A DNA stretch of 18,646 bases, taken from an uncultured Candidatus Melainabacteria bacterium. GTDB taxonomy: Bacteria; Cyanobacteriota; Vampirovibrionia; Gastranaerophilales; Gastranaerophilaceae. The DNA is taken from contig CAKVLL010000036.1 of the NCBI GenBank assembly GCA_934757255.1, positions 1-18,646 on the forward strand, read 5' to 3'. Both the position numbers and the translations under genes were made by a program. The notes beneath the pieces are model-generated. The model did not search any database. It worked only from the letters and a program-made list of their open reading frames with translations, and had not been told where the DNA came from. Position 1 is the first letter of the stretch, and each line of letters begins with the position of its first letter. Positions 6,958-14,238 of the stretch are shown here, piece by piece.

Positions 6958-8736
6958 TTAAATATATTCAAGCTTTTCTTTTATTTCATTATAACGTTTC
7001 ATGTTAGGCTCAGTATAACCATCCATTCTTTCTAACCATTTAGGAAGATTTTTCAAAGCTTCGCCATTATTGAAAAATTTTTCGGAACTTAAAACGATAT
7101 TAGCAATTTCTAATTGTTCATCAAATCTTATATTTTTTATTATATTTGGTAATTCATACATCACATTTTTATTTGTGTATAATTTTTCATCATTTAAAAC
7201 TTTTTCAAGAACTTTTGATTTGAGTTTATAAGTTTTATCCGTTCCAAAATTCATGAGCCATTCAATATTCGGCAAACTATCAATAATTTTTTTGTCTGAA
7301 ATAATCTCGTCTTTATCAAGAAATTTAGAAACAAAATCTGCATCCTCCGGCCTTTTTAATCCAATAAGTATATCACCGGCTTTATCCATAACAGCGTCAT
7401 TATTGTATAATCTTTTATCATTTAAAATTTTGTTAATCAATTCACACTTAGTTTTTGAATCACTACAATTTATCAATATACCTAATCTTTTGACTACAAA
7501 AGGTTGTTGTAAATCAGGATTATTAACATACTTCGTCATCAATGATTTTCTGAATTCCAAATTTTCTTTATTCAAACTAGACAAAACATAAGATAATCCC
7601 TTATTCAAATTTTCATTTGTATAAAGTTTTTCATCTGATAAATACGCATCTAAAAACTCATTGATATATTTTGCTTCTTCGTGATTTTTTGCACCACCAA
7701 GAATTCTGCCAATGTTACTATCAAACCCATCTTCGCTATTAAATAAGTATTTATTTTTATACAATTCCGGAGTTTCTAAAATTCTATTGGCTAAATCAAA
7801 TTCTATATCGCTTTTTATACATCCCACAATATTGCCAATATTGTGTCTTATGTGTTTTTGATTCATCAATTCCGGAGAATTTAAATATTTATCAAATAAT
7901 TTGTTGATATGTTCTAAATCTTTATCATTTTTTGCAAAATACACAATACGAGAGATTTCTGAACATACATTTTTATTGTTATACAATTTGTCATCACTCA
8001 AAAATTTATCTATTACAGAATTTTTTATTTGAGCGGATTTTTGTGGATTGTCTGATAACCTGTTCGCAAAAAGGATTTCGCTGCCACTTCTTAAATAAGT
8101 ATCGCTGAAACGCTTATCACTCAACAGTTTCAATACAAAATTAACGTTTAAATTATCAACAAATGGAATTGCTTGCAACACGTCATCCATTATTTTTTCA
8201 TCATTATAGAGTCTTTCATTATCCAAAACATAATTAATAACTTTTGCTCTTTCTGGCTTTAATCTCATAGGAGGTGAAAATATAATATTTTGCGCATATT
8301 TTCTAACCGGCTTGCTTTCTAATAAATCTTTGTTATCAAGAATTTTAGCGACAAGTTGCGTTTCGGCTTTTCCAATATCATCTTTTGGATTTAATCTCAT
8401 ACTACGCATTATGTAATGAATATTCTCGTCAGCACAAATTTTTGATTTTAACTCTTTATATTCTTCATCTGAAATTTCAGGTAAGTTTGGAATAATTTCA
8501 TTTAATGCATCCTGCTTAACATCCGAAATTGATTTGTAAGTTAAATTTGGAACTTCATATTTTTTCTTATTCATTTCTATTGCGGCAATTGCAGTTGCAG
8601 CTGTAGCAGTTGCAGTAGTAGTGAAAGCCTGTTCACTCTTTGATTTTGAAAATAAATTAGTAAAACGCTTAAAAATAGATTTACCATTTCTAGCTTCAAA
8701 TTTTGGTTGATTTATATTTATTTTTTCTACACGCAT
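6958..8736 (-). CDS. Large helical-repeat (alpha-solenoid) protein with a lineage-type N-terminus; function unknown
   Basis: A 592-residue protein I do not recognise. Residues 1-16 read MRVEKININQPKFEAR, then come a basic amphipathic stretch (IFKRFTNLFSKSKSE) and a Thr/Ala run (about 39-53). From about 132 onward there are 12 degenerate repeats of about 38 residues. Each is headed by a motif like (V/I/F/Y)L(N/S/D)DE(K/R)LY.N, at 132, 170, 204, 245, 284, 319, 365, 403, 437, 472, 513 and 548; INKILNDKRLYNN is a clear example. The repeats look helical, as in HEAT-like solenoids that bind proteins. There is no catalytic motif. I chose the ATG at 8736 because AAGGG lies 6 nt upstream and a TATAAT promoter sits between it and the longer frame start at 8784. 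A secreted or host-interaction role is only speculation. Confidence 0.85.
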   Translation of the reverse strand: MRVEKININQPKFEARNGKSIFKRFTNLFSKSKSEQAFTTTATATAATAIAAIEMNKKKYEVPNLTYKSISDVKQDALNEIIPNLPEISDEEYKELKSKICADENIHYIMRSMRLNPKDDIGKAETQLVAKILDNKDLLESKPVRKYAQNIIFSPPMRLKPERAKVINYVLDNERLYNDEKIMDDVLQAIPFVDNLNVNFVLKLLSDKRFSDTYLRSGSEILFANRLSDNPQKSAQIKNSVIDKFLSDDKLYNNKNVCSEISRIVYFAKNDKDLEHINKLFDKYLNSPELMNQKHIRHNIGNIVGCIKSDIEFDLANRILETPELYKNKYLFNSEDGFDSNIGRILGGAKNHEEAKYINEFLDAYLSDEKLYTNENLNKGLSYVLSSLNKENLEFRKSLMTKYVNNPDLQQPFVVKRLGILINCSDSKTKCELINKILNDKRLYNNDAVMDKAGDILIGLKRPEDADFVSKFLDKDEIISDKKIIDSLPNIEWLMNFGTDKTYKLKSKVLEKVLNDEKLYTNKNVMYELPNIIKNIRFDEQLEIANIVLSSEKFFNNGEALKNLPKWLERMDGYTEPNMKRYNEIKEKLEYI

Positions 8737-8755
8737 AATTATCCCTTTTCGACTA

Positions 8756-8784
8756 ATTATATTATCAATACTTGCTTGACACAA
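8756..8784 (-). promoter_or_regulatory. Promoter of the solenoid gene with a small inverted repeat over the -35
   Basis: On the minus strand TTGTGT (8784-8779), a 17-bp spacer and TATAAT (8761-8756) precede the ATG at 8736. ACTTG (8786-8782) and CAAGT (8774-8770) form an inverted repeat across the -35, a possible operator. Confidence 0.5.
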
Positions 8785-8870
8785 GTTATTATAAATATAA
8801 GAAAACTACTAAAAATTTTTTTTGATAGGATATTATTGAAAAAATTCTTGAAGGTAGGAAAAGTTAATGG

Positions 8871-8975
8871 ATGTAAAAAATTGCACCATACTTTTATAAA
8901 TTGAAAATGGATAATGGACAATTGAAAATTATTTAAAACAATTTTCCATTTTCCACTTTCAATTTTCCATTAAAA
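8871..8975. repeat. Palindromic dispersed repeat, copy B, flanked by a 10-bp direct repeat
   Basis: It carries the same 86-bp core as copy A (8890-8975), with arms 8899-8930 and 8940-8971. On its left is a decayed version of the hairpin TGCA-AAAA-TTGCACCAT. The 10-mer AAGTTAATGG stands at 8861-8870 and again at 8976-8985, exactly bracketing the element, as a target-site duplication would. The rest of the gap 8737-9007 contains the solenoid promoter and a terminator. Confidence 0.7.
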
Positions 8976-9009
8976 AAGTTAATGGTGCAATTTTTTGCAC
9001 CATTAACTT
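8976..9009 (-). terminator. Rho-independent terminator of the 9008 gene
   Basis: A perfect 15-bp stem (8976-8990 with 8995-9009) with a 4-nt loop. On the minus strand it is followed by a run of T. The stop codon of the 9008 gene overlaps the stem. Confidence 0.75.
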
Positions 9010-9304
9010 ATTCAACCGAACTGTTATCTTTTTCTGATTTAGAAAATTCATCTTTTACGCAAGTAACAGCGCCGGCACCAAGTCCGATTAAACCGTTCAT
9101 TGCAATAGAATTCTTAACCGGGGATTTGAAGAAATGGCATTTTCTAGATACAAAATCTAAAACAACACCAAAGCCAAACCAAGCACCTGCGGTACTTAAA
9201 CCATCTTGCATTGGTGCTGACATCGTCTGTAGTGGATTTTTCTTATGTTTTTGCGCACAAAAATTAACTCTGTGTGAAAAGTTGTTTACTTTCTGTACTC
9301 TCAT
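9008..9304 (-). CDS. Small hydrophobic protein of unknown function
   Basis: A 98-residue protein I do not recognise. It starts MRVQKVNNFSHRVNFCAQ, carrying the same MRV start and F-x-A motif as neighbours. Two hydrophobic segments follow: about 35-52 (GLSTAGAWFGFGVVLDF) and about 66-83 (SIAMNGLIGLGAGAVTCV). Both could span a membrane, with a basic loop (SRKCHFFKSPVK) between, and the tail is charged. No Shine-Dalgarno precedes the ATG. The gene lies 59 bp downstream of the tRNA-Leu on the same strand, so it may be read from the tRNA promoter. A hairpin (9328-9345) in the gap has no T-tract. It is credible as a gene because it has a stop-overlapping terminator and the shared N-terminus. Confidence 0.75.
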   Translation of the reverse strand: MRVQKVNNFSHRVNFCAQKHKKNPLQTMSAPMQDGLSTAGAWFGFGVVLDFVSRKCHFFKSPVKNSIAMNGLIGLGAGAVTCVKDEFSKSEKDNSSVE

Positions 9305-9363
9305 AATATAGGGTTTCTATGCTCATTATTGGATTTTTATCCAATTATCTCTAGTGTAAAAAA

Positions 9364-9448
9364 TGCCGATGGCCGGGGTCGAACCGGCACGTAGTTGCCT
9401 ACACCAGATTTTGAGTCTGGCACGTCTACCAATTCCATCACATCGGCA
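9364..9448 (-). tRNA. tRNA-Leu (anticodon CAA)
   Basis: The minus strand folds into a class II tRNA. The acceptor TGCCGAT/ATCGGCA pairs fully. The anticodon stem CCAGA/TCTGG encloses loop CTCAAAA, giving anticodon CAA, which reads UUG. There is a long variable arm (GTAG-GCAA-CTAC) and T-arm GCCGG-TTCGACC-CCGGC. The 3' CCA is not encoded (TTT follows). A GATAAT box just upstream (minus strand) may be its -10. Confidence 0.97.
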
Positions 9449-9648
9449 TACTAAATTATCAAAACTTCAATAGTTAAGATTATTAAAGCAAAAACAGAAT
9501 TAAATATCAAGCAAAAAAAGCAAAATCCTTCTTTCTTAATAAAACTTTACAATTCTATAAAAAAAGGCAATTTTTTCTTCTGTCAAAACTTTATATATAT
9601 ACAGGATATCAAAAGTCATTACACAGAAAAACAGAAAAGGAGAAATAT

Positions 9649-9837
9649 ATGGCTAGAGTACTAATTTCAATGCCCGAAGAATTTTTAGACAGAATCGATC
9701 AAGTAGCTGAAGGAGAAAATAGAACTCGTTCTGAATTGATTAGAGAAGCTTTGAGAAGCTATATGTATAAAAGCAAAGTAAAAGCTAGCACCATGGCTGG
9801 AAAAAATGCGGCTATTTTAGAAGCCCTGCTTGATTAA
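9649..9837 (+). CDS. Ribbon-helix-helix (CopG/Arc-type) DNA-binding protein
   Basis: A 62-residue protein with the classic RHH layout. The beta strand RVLISMP (3-9) inserts in the DNA major groove, helix 1 is EEFLDRIDQVA, the turn is ENRTRSE, and helix 2 is ELIREALRSYMYKS. The short tail ends NAAILEALLD. RHH proteins act as dimers, often as repressors that bind their own promoter. No toxin or other partner gene follows, so it is an orphan regulator rather than an obvious antitoxin. AAGGAG (9637-9642) lies 6 nt before the ATG. Upstream, AAAACTTTA occurs twice (9541 and 9585), a possible operator pair. A strong bidirectional terminator follows. Confidence 0.9.
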   Translation: MARVLISMPEEFLDRIDQVAEGENRTRSELIREALRSYMYKSKVKASTMAGKNAAILEALLD

Positions 9838-9856
9838 AACAGATTTAGAAAACAAA

Positions 9857-9890
9857 AGACGCGCTAAATTATGGATTTAGCGCGCCTTTT
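9857..9890. terminator. Bidirectional terminator between the RHH gene and gatB
   Basis: Stem GCGCTAAAT (9861-9869) / ATTTAGCGC (9875-9883), loop TATGG. CCTTTT follows on the plus strand and TCTTTTGTTTT on the minus strand, so it can serve both convergent genes. Confidence 0.85.
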
Positions 9891-9904
9891 AAATTTTTAC
9901 AAAA

Positions 9905-11353
9905 CTAAGCATCTAACATTTGTCTAACAAGTTCGTTAACAGTTTTAGGGTTTGCTCTGCCTTTAGTTTCTTTCATAACTTGACCCACAAAGAAACCTAA
10001 CAAGTTTGTCTTACCGTTTTTGTAAGCTTCAACTTGGTTTGGATTAGCATCAACAATCTTTTTAACGATTTCTTTGATTGCGCCTTCGTCAGAAATTTGG
10101 CTCAAACCTTTCTTCTCAACGATAGCAGACGCTTTATCACCGTTTGTTATCATATCTTCAACAAGGATTTGTTTACCAATGTTGTTAGAAATTGTGCCTT
10201 TTTCGATTAATGAAATTAATTCTGCCAAGTTTTCAGGAGTCAACTTAGTTTCAGTAATTTCAACTTTGTTTTCTTTTAAGTATGCTGCAATTTCACCCAT
10301 CATGAAGTTTACGGCGATTTTTGCGTTAGCACCGAGTTCAAGAACTTTGTCAAAGAACAATGCAAGCGGCATTTGCTCAACAATAACGCAAGCGTCATAT
10401 TCGCTTAAGCCAATACTCATATATCTTTGACGTTTTGCTTCAGGAAGTTCAGGCATTTTTGCTCTAATTTCTTCAACCCATTCTCTTGAAATTTCAAGAG
10501 GCATTAAATCTGGTTCTGGGAAGTATCTATAATCATGCGCGTCTTCTTTTCCTCTCATAGAGCGAGTTTCTTTCAAGTTGTCATCCCAAAGTCTTGTTTC
10601 TTGAACAACTTGACCGCCTTCTTCAACAATTTCAATTTGTCTGTCAATTTCATATTCAATTGCTCTTTGAAGTGCAGAGAAGCTGTTTACGTTCTTGATT
10701 TCAGCTCTTGTACCGAATTCTTTAGAACCTTTTGGCATAATTGAAATGTTCGCGTCACATCTCATAGAACCTTCTTCTAAGTTACCGTCGCAAACGCCAA
10801 GGTATCTAACGATGTCACGAAGCTCTTCCATATAGTTTCTAGCTTCCTCGCTTGAGCGCATATCAGGTTCGGAAACGATTTCCAAAAGCGGAGTTCCTGC
10901 TCTGTTTAAGTCAACTAGAGAATAAGTTGCACCATTAATGCCTGCTGCACCTACGTGAACTAATTTACCCGCGTCTTCTTCTAGGTGTGCTCTTGTGATA
11001 CCGATTCTTTTACCTTTAACGTCGATATAACCGTTTACACAAATTGGCTCGTCGTATTGCGAAATTTGATAACCTTTTGGAAGGTCTGGGTAGAAATATT
11101 GTTTTCTATCAAATTTACAACGGTTTGGGATTTCGCAATGTAAAGCCAAACCTAGCAAAATACCCATATTTACACATTCTTTGTTAAGAACAGGCAAAAC
11201 ACCAGGCATACCCAATGTAATAGGGCTGATTTGCGTATTTTGTTCGTTACCGAATTCGGTAGAATCAGGTGCGAAAATTTTTGACTTTGTTTTTAACTGC
11301 GCGTGAACTTCCAAGCCAATCACGACTTCGTATTTATCTCTTAAATCTGTCAT
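9905..11353 (-). CDS. gatB: Aspartyl/glutamyl-tRNA(Asn/Gln) amidotransferase subunit B
   Basis: GatB is the kinase/transamidase subunit of GatCAB, which converts Glu-tRNA(Gln) (and Asp-tRNA(Asn)) to the amidated form. At 482 residues it is normal length. Signatures seen are YEVVIGLEVHAQLKT (8-22) at the start, DLNRAGTPLLEIVSEPDMRS (about 148-167), the LWDDNLKETRSMRGKEDAHDYRYF block, and the C-terminal helical tail domain that binds the tRNA elbow, ending VNELVRQMLDA. AGGA with 6-nt spacing supports the ATG at 11353. Neither gatA nor gatC is in this window, so the complex is encoded at separate loci, as is common. It lies downstream of yraN on the same strand with a 140-bp gap containing a structured repeat. 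Confidence 0.98.
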   Translation of the reverse strand: MTDLRDKYEVVIGLEVHAQLKTKSKIFAPDSTEFGNEQNTQISPITLGMPGVLPVLNKECVNMGILLGLALHCEIPNRCKFDRKQYFYPDLPKGYQISQYDEPICVNGYIDVKGKRIGITRAHLEEDAGKLVHVGAAGINGATYSLVDLNRAGTPLLEIVSEPDMRSSEEARNYMEELRDIVRYLGVCDGNLEEGSMRCDANISIMPKGSKEFGTRAEIKNVNSFSALQRAIEYEIDRQIEIVEEGGQVVQETRLWDDNLKETRSMRGKEDAHDYRYFPEPDLMPLEISREWVEEIRAKMPELPEAKRQRYMSIGLSEYDACVIVEQMPLALFFDKVLELGANAKIAVNFMMGEIAAYLKENKVEITETKLTPENLAELISLIEKGTISNNIGKQILVEDMITNGDKASAIVEKKGLSQISDEGAIKEIVKKIVDANPNQVEAYKNGKTNLLGFFVGQVMKETKGRANPKTVNELVRQMLDA

Positions 11354-11377
11354 ATTAAATCCTCACTGTTTCTTTTT

Positions 11378-11467
11378 CCCCCTCGCCTCGAGGAGAGGTT
11401 TTACATTTTACTTCCAAGTTGCAAGTAATGCTACAAGCTTGGAAGTAGCGTGTTCTGGGTGAGGTGT
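11378..11467. repeat. Structured palindromic repeat between yraN and gatB
   Basis: The outer arms CCTCGCC (11381-11387) and GGTGAGG (11458-11464) pair with one G-T wobble. Inside is a 10-bp stem TACTTCCAAG (11409-11418) / CTTGGAAGTA (11438-11447). The GC-rich CCTC/GAGG blocks stand out from the AT-rich surroundings, as in dispersed intergenic repeats. Only one copy is in the window. Confidence 0.5.
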
Positions 11468-11493
11468 CAACCCACACTCACTTCTTAATTTTA

Positions 11494-11844
11494 TCATAAA
11501 TATATGTTTTTCAAATGCTTAATTTCAAGCTTCGGTTTTAAAAGTATTGAAACAACATCTATTCGATATTTTTTGTAATTAGGATTTTCTTGCAAATATA
11601 GGCTTAAACCTGTTCTAATATTTTTGTACTTAGTTTTTGTTATGGCTTCTAAAGGATGTCCGCAAATGTTAGTTTTTCTGGTCTTAACTTCGACAAAAAC
11701 AAGTGTGTCTTTGTCTTGTGCAATAATATCAATTTCACAAAAACGTGAAAAATGACGGTTGCGCTCAAGAATTTTGTAACCTTGTTTTATTAAAAATTTT
11801 TCTGCTATATCCTCGCCGTTTTTCCCAAGTTGAATATTAGACAT
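11494..11844 (-). CDS. yraN: YraN/UPF0102-family predicted endonuclease
   Basis: A 116-residue protein of the YraN (UPF0102) family, which has a PD-(D/E)xK nuclease/Holliday-junction-resolvase-like fold; its cellular role is not settled. The characteristic pattern is present: LGKNGEDIAEKFL with E11, RNRHFSRFCEIDII with D39 (most members have GEID, here CEID), and LVFVEVKTRK with E52 and K54. I prefer the ATG at 11844 to the GTG at 11853 because the Shine-Dalgarno AAAAAGGTG overlaps the GTG and is properly spaced for the ATG. A TATAAT (11871-11866, minus strand) gives a likely promoter. It is divergent from the 11953 operon and upstream of gatB. Confidence 0.92.
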   Translation of the reverse strand: MSNIQLGKNGEDIAEKFLIKQGYKILERNRHFSRFCEIDIIAQDKDTLVFVEVKTRKTNICGHPLEAITKTKYKNIRTGLSLYLQENPNYKKYRIDVVSILLKPKLEIKHLKNIYL

Positions 11845-11952
11845 CAAAAACACCTTTTTAGTTTAATTATACAATAATAAAATATCAATTTTATATTTCC
11901 TCTAGTTAAAAATCAGATTTAATGGTAATATAAAATAAAGTGAGGATAAAAA

Positions 11953-12354
11953 ATGAAAGCTGTTGAATATTTTAATCAAGGTTATTCTTGTTCTGAAAGC
12001 ATAGTTATGGAAGCAATAGCAAAAGGCTTAGTTCCAAAAGAACTTTTGCCTGTAGCAACTTCTTTTTCAGGAGGTATGGGTTCAGGCTGTCTTTGCGGTG
12101 CAATAGCAGGCTCTCAAATTGTTTTAGGCTATTTGTTTGGTAAAGAAAATCAAGCTGGTAACGATGTTCAAGCAAGAGCAACCGCTAGAGAATTTATTTC
12201 AGAATTTACAAAAACTCACAAAGCTACTTGTTGCAGAGTTTTGACAAGAGGAATGGAAATGGCATCCCCTGAAAGAAAAGCTCATTGCTCAAATATGGTT
12301 AATGATTGTTCAAAAATTCTTGAAGAAATGATTAAAACAAAGGTTAATGCTTAA
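11953..12354 (+). CDS. C_GCAxxG_C_C family redox protein
   Basis: A 133-residue cytosolic protein of the C_GCAxxG_C_C family (named for its conserved cysteines), a presumed redox or metal-binding protein of unknown exact role. Visible are C13 in GYSCSES, the GGMGSGCLCGAIAGS core (C46, C48), the C93-C94 pair in ATCCRVL, and C112 and C119 in CSNMVNDCS. Seven cysteines in 133 residues is notable. The core has an extra Cys-Leu compared with the usual GxxCGA pattern. GAGGAT lies just before the ATG. The stop overlaps the next start as TAATG, so translation of the formyltransferase is probably coupled to it. Confidence 0.9.
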   Translation: MKAVEYFNQGYSCSESIVMEAIAKGLVPKELLPVATSFSGGMGSGCLCGAIAGSQIVLGYLFGKENQAGNDVQARATAREFISEFTKTHKATCCRVLTRGMEMASPERKAHCSNMVNDCSKILEEMIKTKVNA

Positions 12355-13295
12355 TGTTCAATAGAACGATGTTTAAAAAACGAATACTTTTTGTCGGAAT
12401 TCCTGATATGGCTTATATCGGGCTTGACGGTCTATTGATGGCGGGCGTTAATATTGTTGGAGTTTTAGGTCCTAAAAAAGACCACAACATGTATTACGAT
12501 TTCAAAAATTTCGTGCATTCAAGAAGATTGAATTATGTTGATTATGATGAATTGGATGAACCTCAATTAATTGAAAAAATTCGTGCATTGAATGTTGATG
12601 CAGCAGTAGTTTGTTCATTCAATTACAAAATTCCCAGAATTCTTTTGGAATCAACTAAAGACGGATTTATTAACGTTCATCCTTCAATGCTTCCAAAATA
12701 CAGAGGCGGAAACCCTTATTCACGAGTCATTATGAATGGCGAAACCGAAACAGGCGTAACTATTCACTTTATGGATGAAAGGTTTGATACCGGTGATATT
12801 ATTGCTCAAAAGCCTTATCATATACATTCTAAAGCGACAATGGGAACAATATTCAACGAGTTGAACGTTATTGGCATCGAGTTGTTGCTACAGGTTTTAA
12901 TGGCTTATGAAAACCAACCTTTACCGAGAATAAAACAGCCGAATGGTGATTTTATTTCAGGAAAAGGCTTGAGCGAACAGGAATTGTTCATAAATTATAA
13001 TAAAACTGCTGAAGAAATAGAACGTTTTGTTAGAGCATTAAATCCATTTATACTTGCAAGTACGACATTTCGCGGAAATATGATGAAGATTATGAAAGTT
13101 GAAGTAGCGTCTGACGCGTTTTGCGTTCCACATCCTGCCGGAACAGTTGCAAAAATTGAGGACGATAGATTTTTCATTGCGACTTCAAAAGGATTGATTG
13201 CACCAACCGTAATGCAGTTTGGAAGCTTCTTTATGGGTGATAGCAAAGATTTTATTAGAATTGTTAATCCTAAAATTGGAGAAGAGTTTAAATAA
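12354..13295 (+). CDS. Formyltransferase-domain protein (Fmt/ArnA-like)
   Basis: A 313-residue protein with an N-terminal formyl transferase fold and a C-terminal Fmt_C-like barrel (about 205-313). It should move a formyl group from 10-formyl-tetrahydrofolate to an amine. The catalytic triad is visible: N107 and H109 in INVHPSMLPKYRGGNP and D145 in FDTGDII, matching N106, H108 and D144 of E. coli Fmt. The sequence differs enough from housekeeping Fmt (for example GIPDMAYIGLDGL, not the usual GTPDFA start) that a sugar-amine or other acceptor is possible. I would call it a paralogue, but a divergent Fmt cannot be excluded. It begins on the TAATG overlap with the upstream gene; the second Met (codon 6) has no better ribosome site. 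It is the middle gene of a three-gene operon. Confidence 0.85.
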   Translation: MFNRTMFKKRILFVGIPDMAYIGLDGLLMAGVNIVGVLGPKKDHNMYYDFKNFVHSRRLNYVDYDELDEPQLIEKIRALNVDAAVVCSFNYKIPRILLESTKDGFINVHPSMLPKYRGGNPYSRVIMNGETETGVTIHFMDERFDTGDIIAQKPYHIHSKATMGTIFNELNVIGIELLLQVLMAYENQPLPRIKQPNGDFISGKGLSEQELFINYNKTAEEIERFVRALNPFILASTTFRGNMMKIMKVEVASDAFCVPHPAGTVAKIEDDRFFIATSKGLIAPTVMQFGSFFMGDSKDFIRIVNPKIGEEFK

Positions 13296-13307
13296 TAAGG
13301 TAATATT

Positions 13308-14126
13308 ATGGATAAATTAAATTTTTTAACAGCCGGTGTACCGCTTAGGGCAGAAGGCAAAGGATATGAAGTCGGTTTTAAAGTTCTTGATGATATGAAT
13401 TTAGACGGACTTGAATTAGAGTTTGTACGCGGAGTTAGAATAAGCGATAAAAGCCGTGAAGCTGTTGGAAATTCAAAAAAAGTAATTACAGCGCACGCAC
13501 CATTTTACGTTAATTTAAACGCAAGAGAGGAAGAAAAAGTTGAAGCAAGCACGCAAAGAATTATCGAAACTGCAGATGTGGCAAACGAACTTGGCGGATA
13601 TAGTATAACTTATCATGCCGCGTATTATTTAGGAATGGATGCGGAACTTGTGTACAAACAGGTTGTAAAACAGACTCAAATTATTGTCGACACACTCGCA
13701 AAAACAAATAACAAAATTTGGATTAGACCCGAAACAACCGGCAAAGCTACTCAATGGGGCGACTTAGAAGAAATTGTAAGACTCTCCAAAGAGTTTGAAC
13801 AAGTTTTGCCTTGCGTAGATTTTTCACATCTTCATGCCAGATATAACGGCATAGTAAATACTTATGATGAATTTTCAAAAATTTTTGAAACAATTGGAGA
13901 TGAGTTGGGACAAGTTGCGCTGGATAATTTTCATGCGCACGTTGCCGGAATCGAATACGGCGCAAAAGGCGAAAAGAAACATTTGAACTTGGAAGAATCA
14001 GATTTTAACTATAAAGATTTATTAAAAGCGTTTAAAGCGTTTGACATAAAAGGTGCTGTTGTTTGCGAAAGTCCTAACATTGAAGACGATGCTAAACTTT
14101 TAAAAGAATATTATTTGAGTTTGTAA
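13308..14126 (+). CDS. nfo: Endonuclease IV-like AP endonuclease (TIM barrel, archaeal-type)
   Basis: A 272-residue xylose-isomerase-like TIM barrel of the endonuclease IV family, which cuts DNA at abasic sites using three zinc ions. Candidate metal ligands line up with E. coli Nfo: H63 (ITAHAPF), H103 (TYHAAYY), E142 (RPETTG), D171 and H174 (VDFSHLHAR), H209/H211 (FHAHVAG), H225 (KGEKKHLNL) and E254 (VVCESPN). The FHAHVAGIEY...GEKKHL...ESDF block is like archaeal-type members rather than the E. coli form. AAGGT is 8 nt before the ATG, 12 bp after the formyltransferase stop. A second repair gene (uvrC) is elsewhere in the window but unlinked. Confidence 0.85.
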   Translation: MDKLNFLTAGVPLRAEGKGYEVGFKVLDDMNLDGLELEFVRGVRISDKSREAVGNSKKVITAHAPFYVNLNAREEEKVEASTQRIIETADVANELGGYSITYHAAYYLGMDAELVYKQVVKQTQIIVDTLAKTNNKIWIRPETTGKATQWGDLEEIVRLSKEFEQVLPCVDFSHLHARYNGIVNTYDEFSKIFETIGDELGQVALDNFHAHVAGIEYGAKGEKKHLNLEESDFNYKDLLKAFKAFDIKGAVVCESPNIEDDAKLLKEYYLSL

Positions 14127-14145
14127 AACTTTTTTACAAATTTTA
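14120..14145 (+). terminator. Terminator of the 11953-14126 operon
   Basis: Stem TTTGTAAAA (14120-14128) / TTTTACAAA (14132-14140) with a CTT loop is followed by TTTTA. The stop codon of the endonuclease gene is inside the stem. Confidence 0.75.
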
Positions 14146-14238
14146 TCTATTTTAATCACAATCAACTAGCAAAAATAATTATTTTATGTTTTTTATATTA
14201 ATGAACATCTTATCTTAATATTAATCTCATAAATAAAA

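Noticed and set aside
7253..7591. 112-codon open frame antisense to the solenoid gene
   Set aside because: Mirror of the repeat-coding strand, with no ribosome site; the minus-strand protein has clear repeats and a promoter.
8982..9311. 109-codon plus-strand frame opposite the 9008 gene
   Set aside because: It begins inside a terminator hairpin and has no ribosome site; the minus-strand frame has the lineage-type N-terminus and a terminator at its stop.
9328..9345. Hairpin ATTGGAT-TTTT-ATCCAAT as a terminator after tRNA-Leu
   Set aside because: The 7-bp stem is real but no T-run follows on the minus strand, so termination is not supported.
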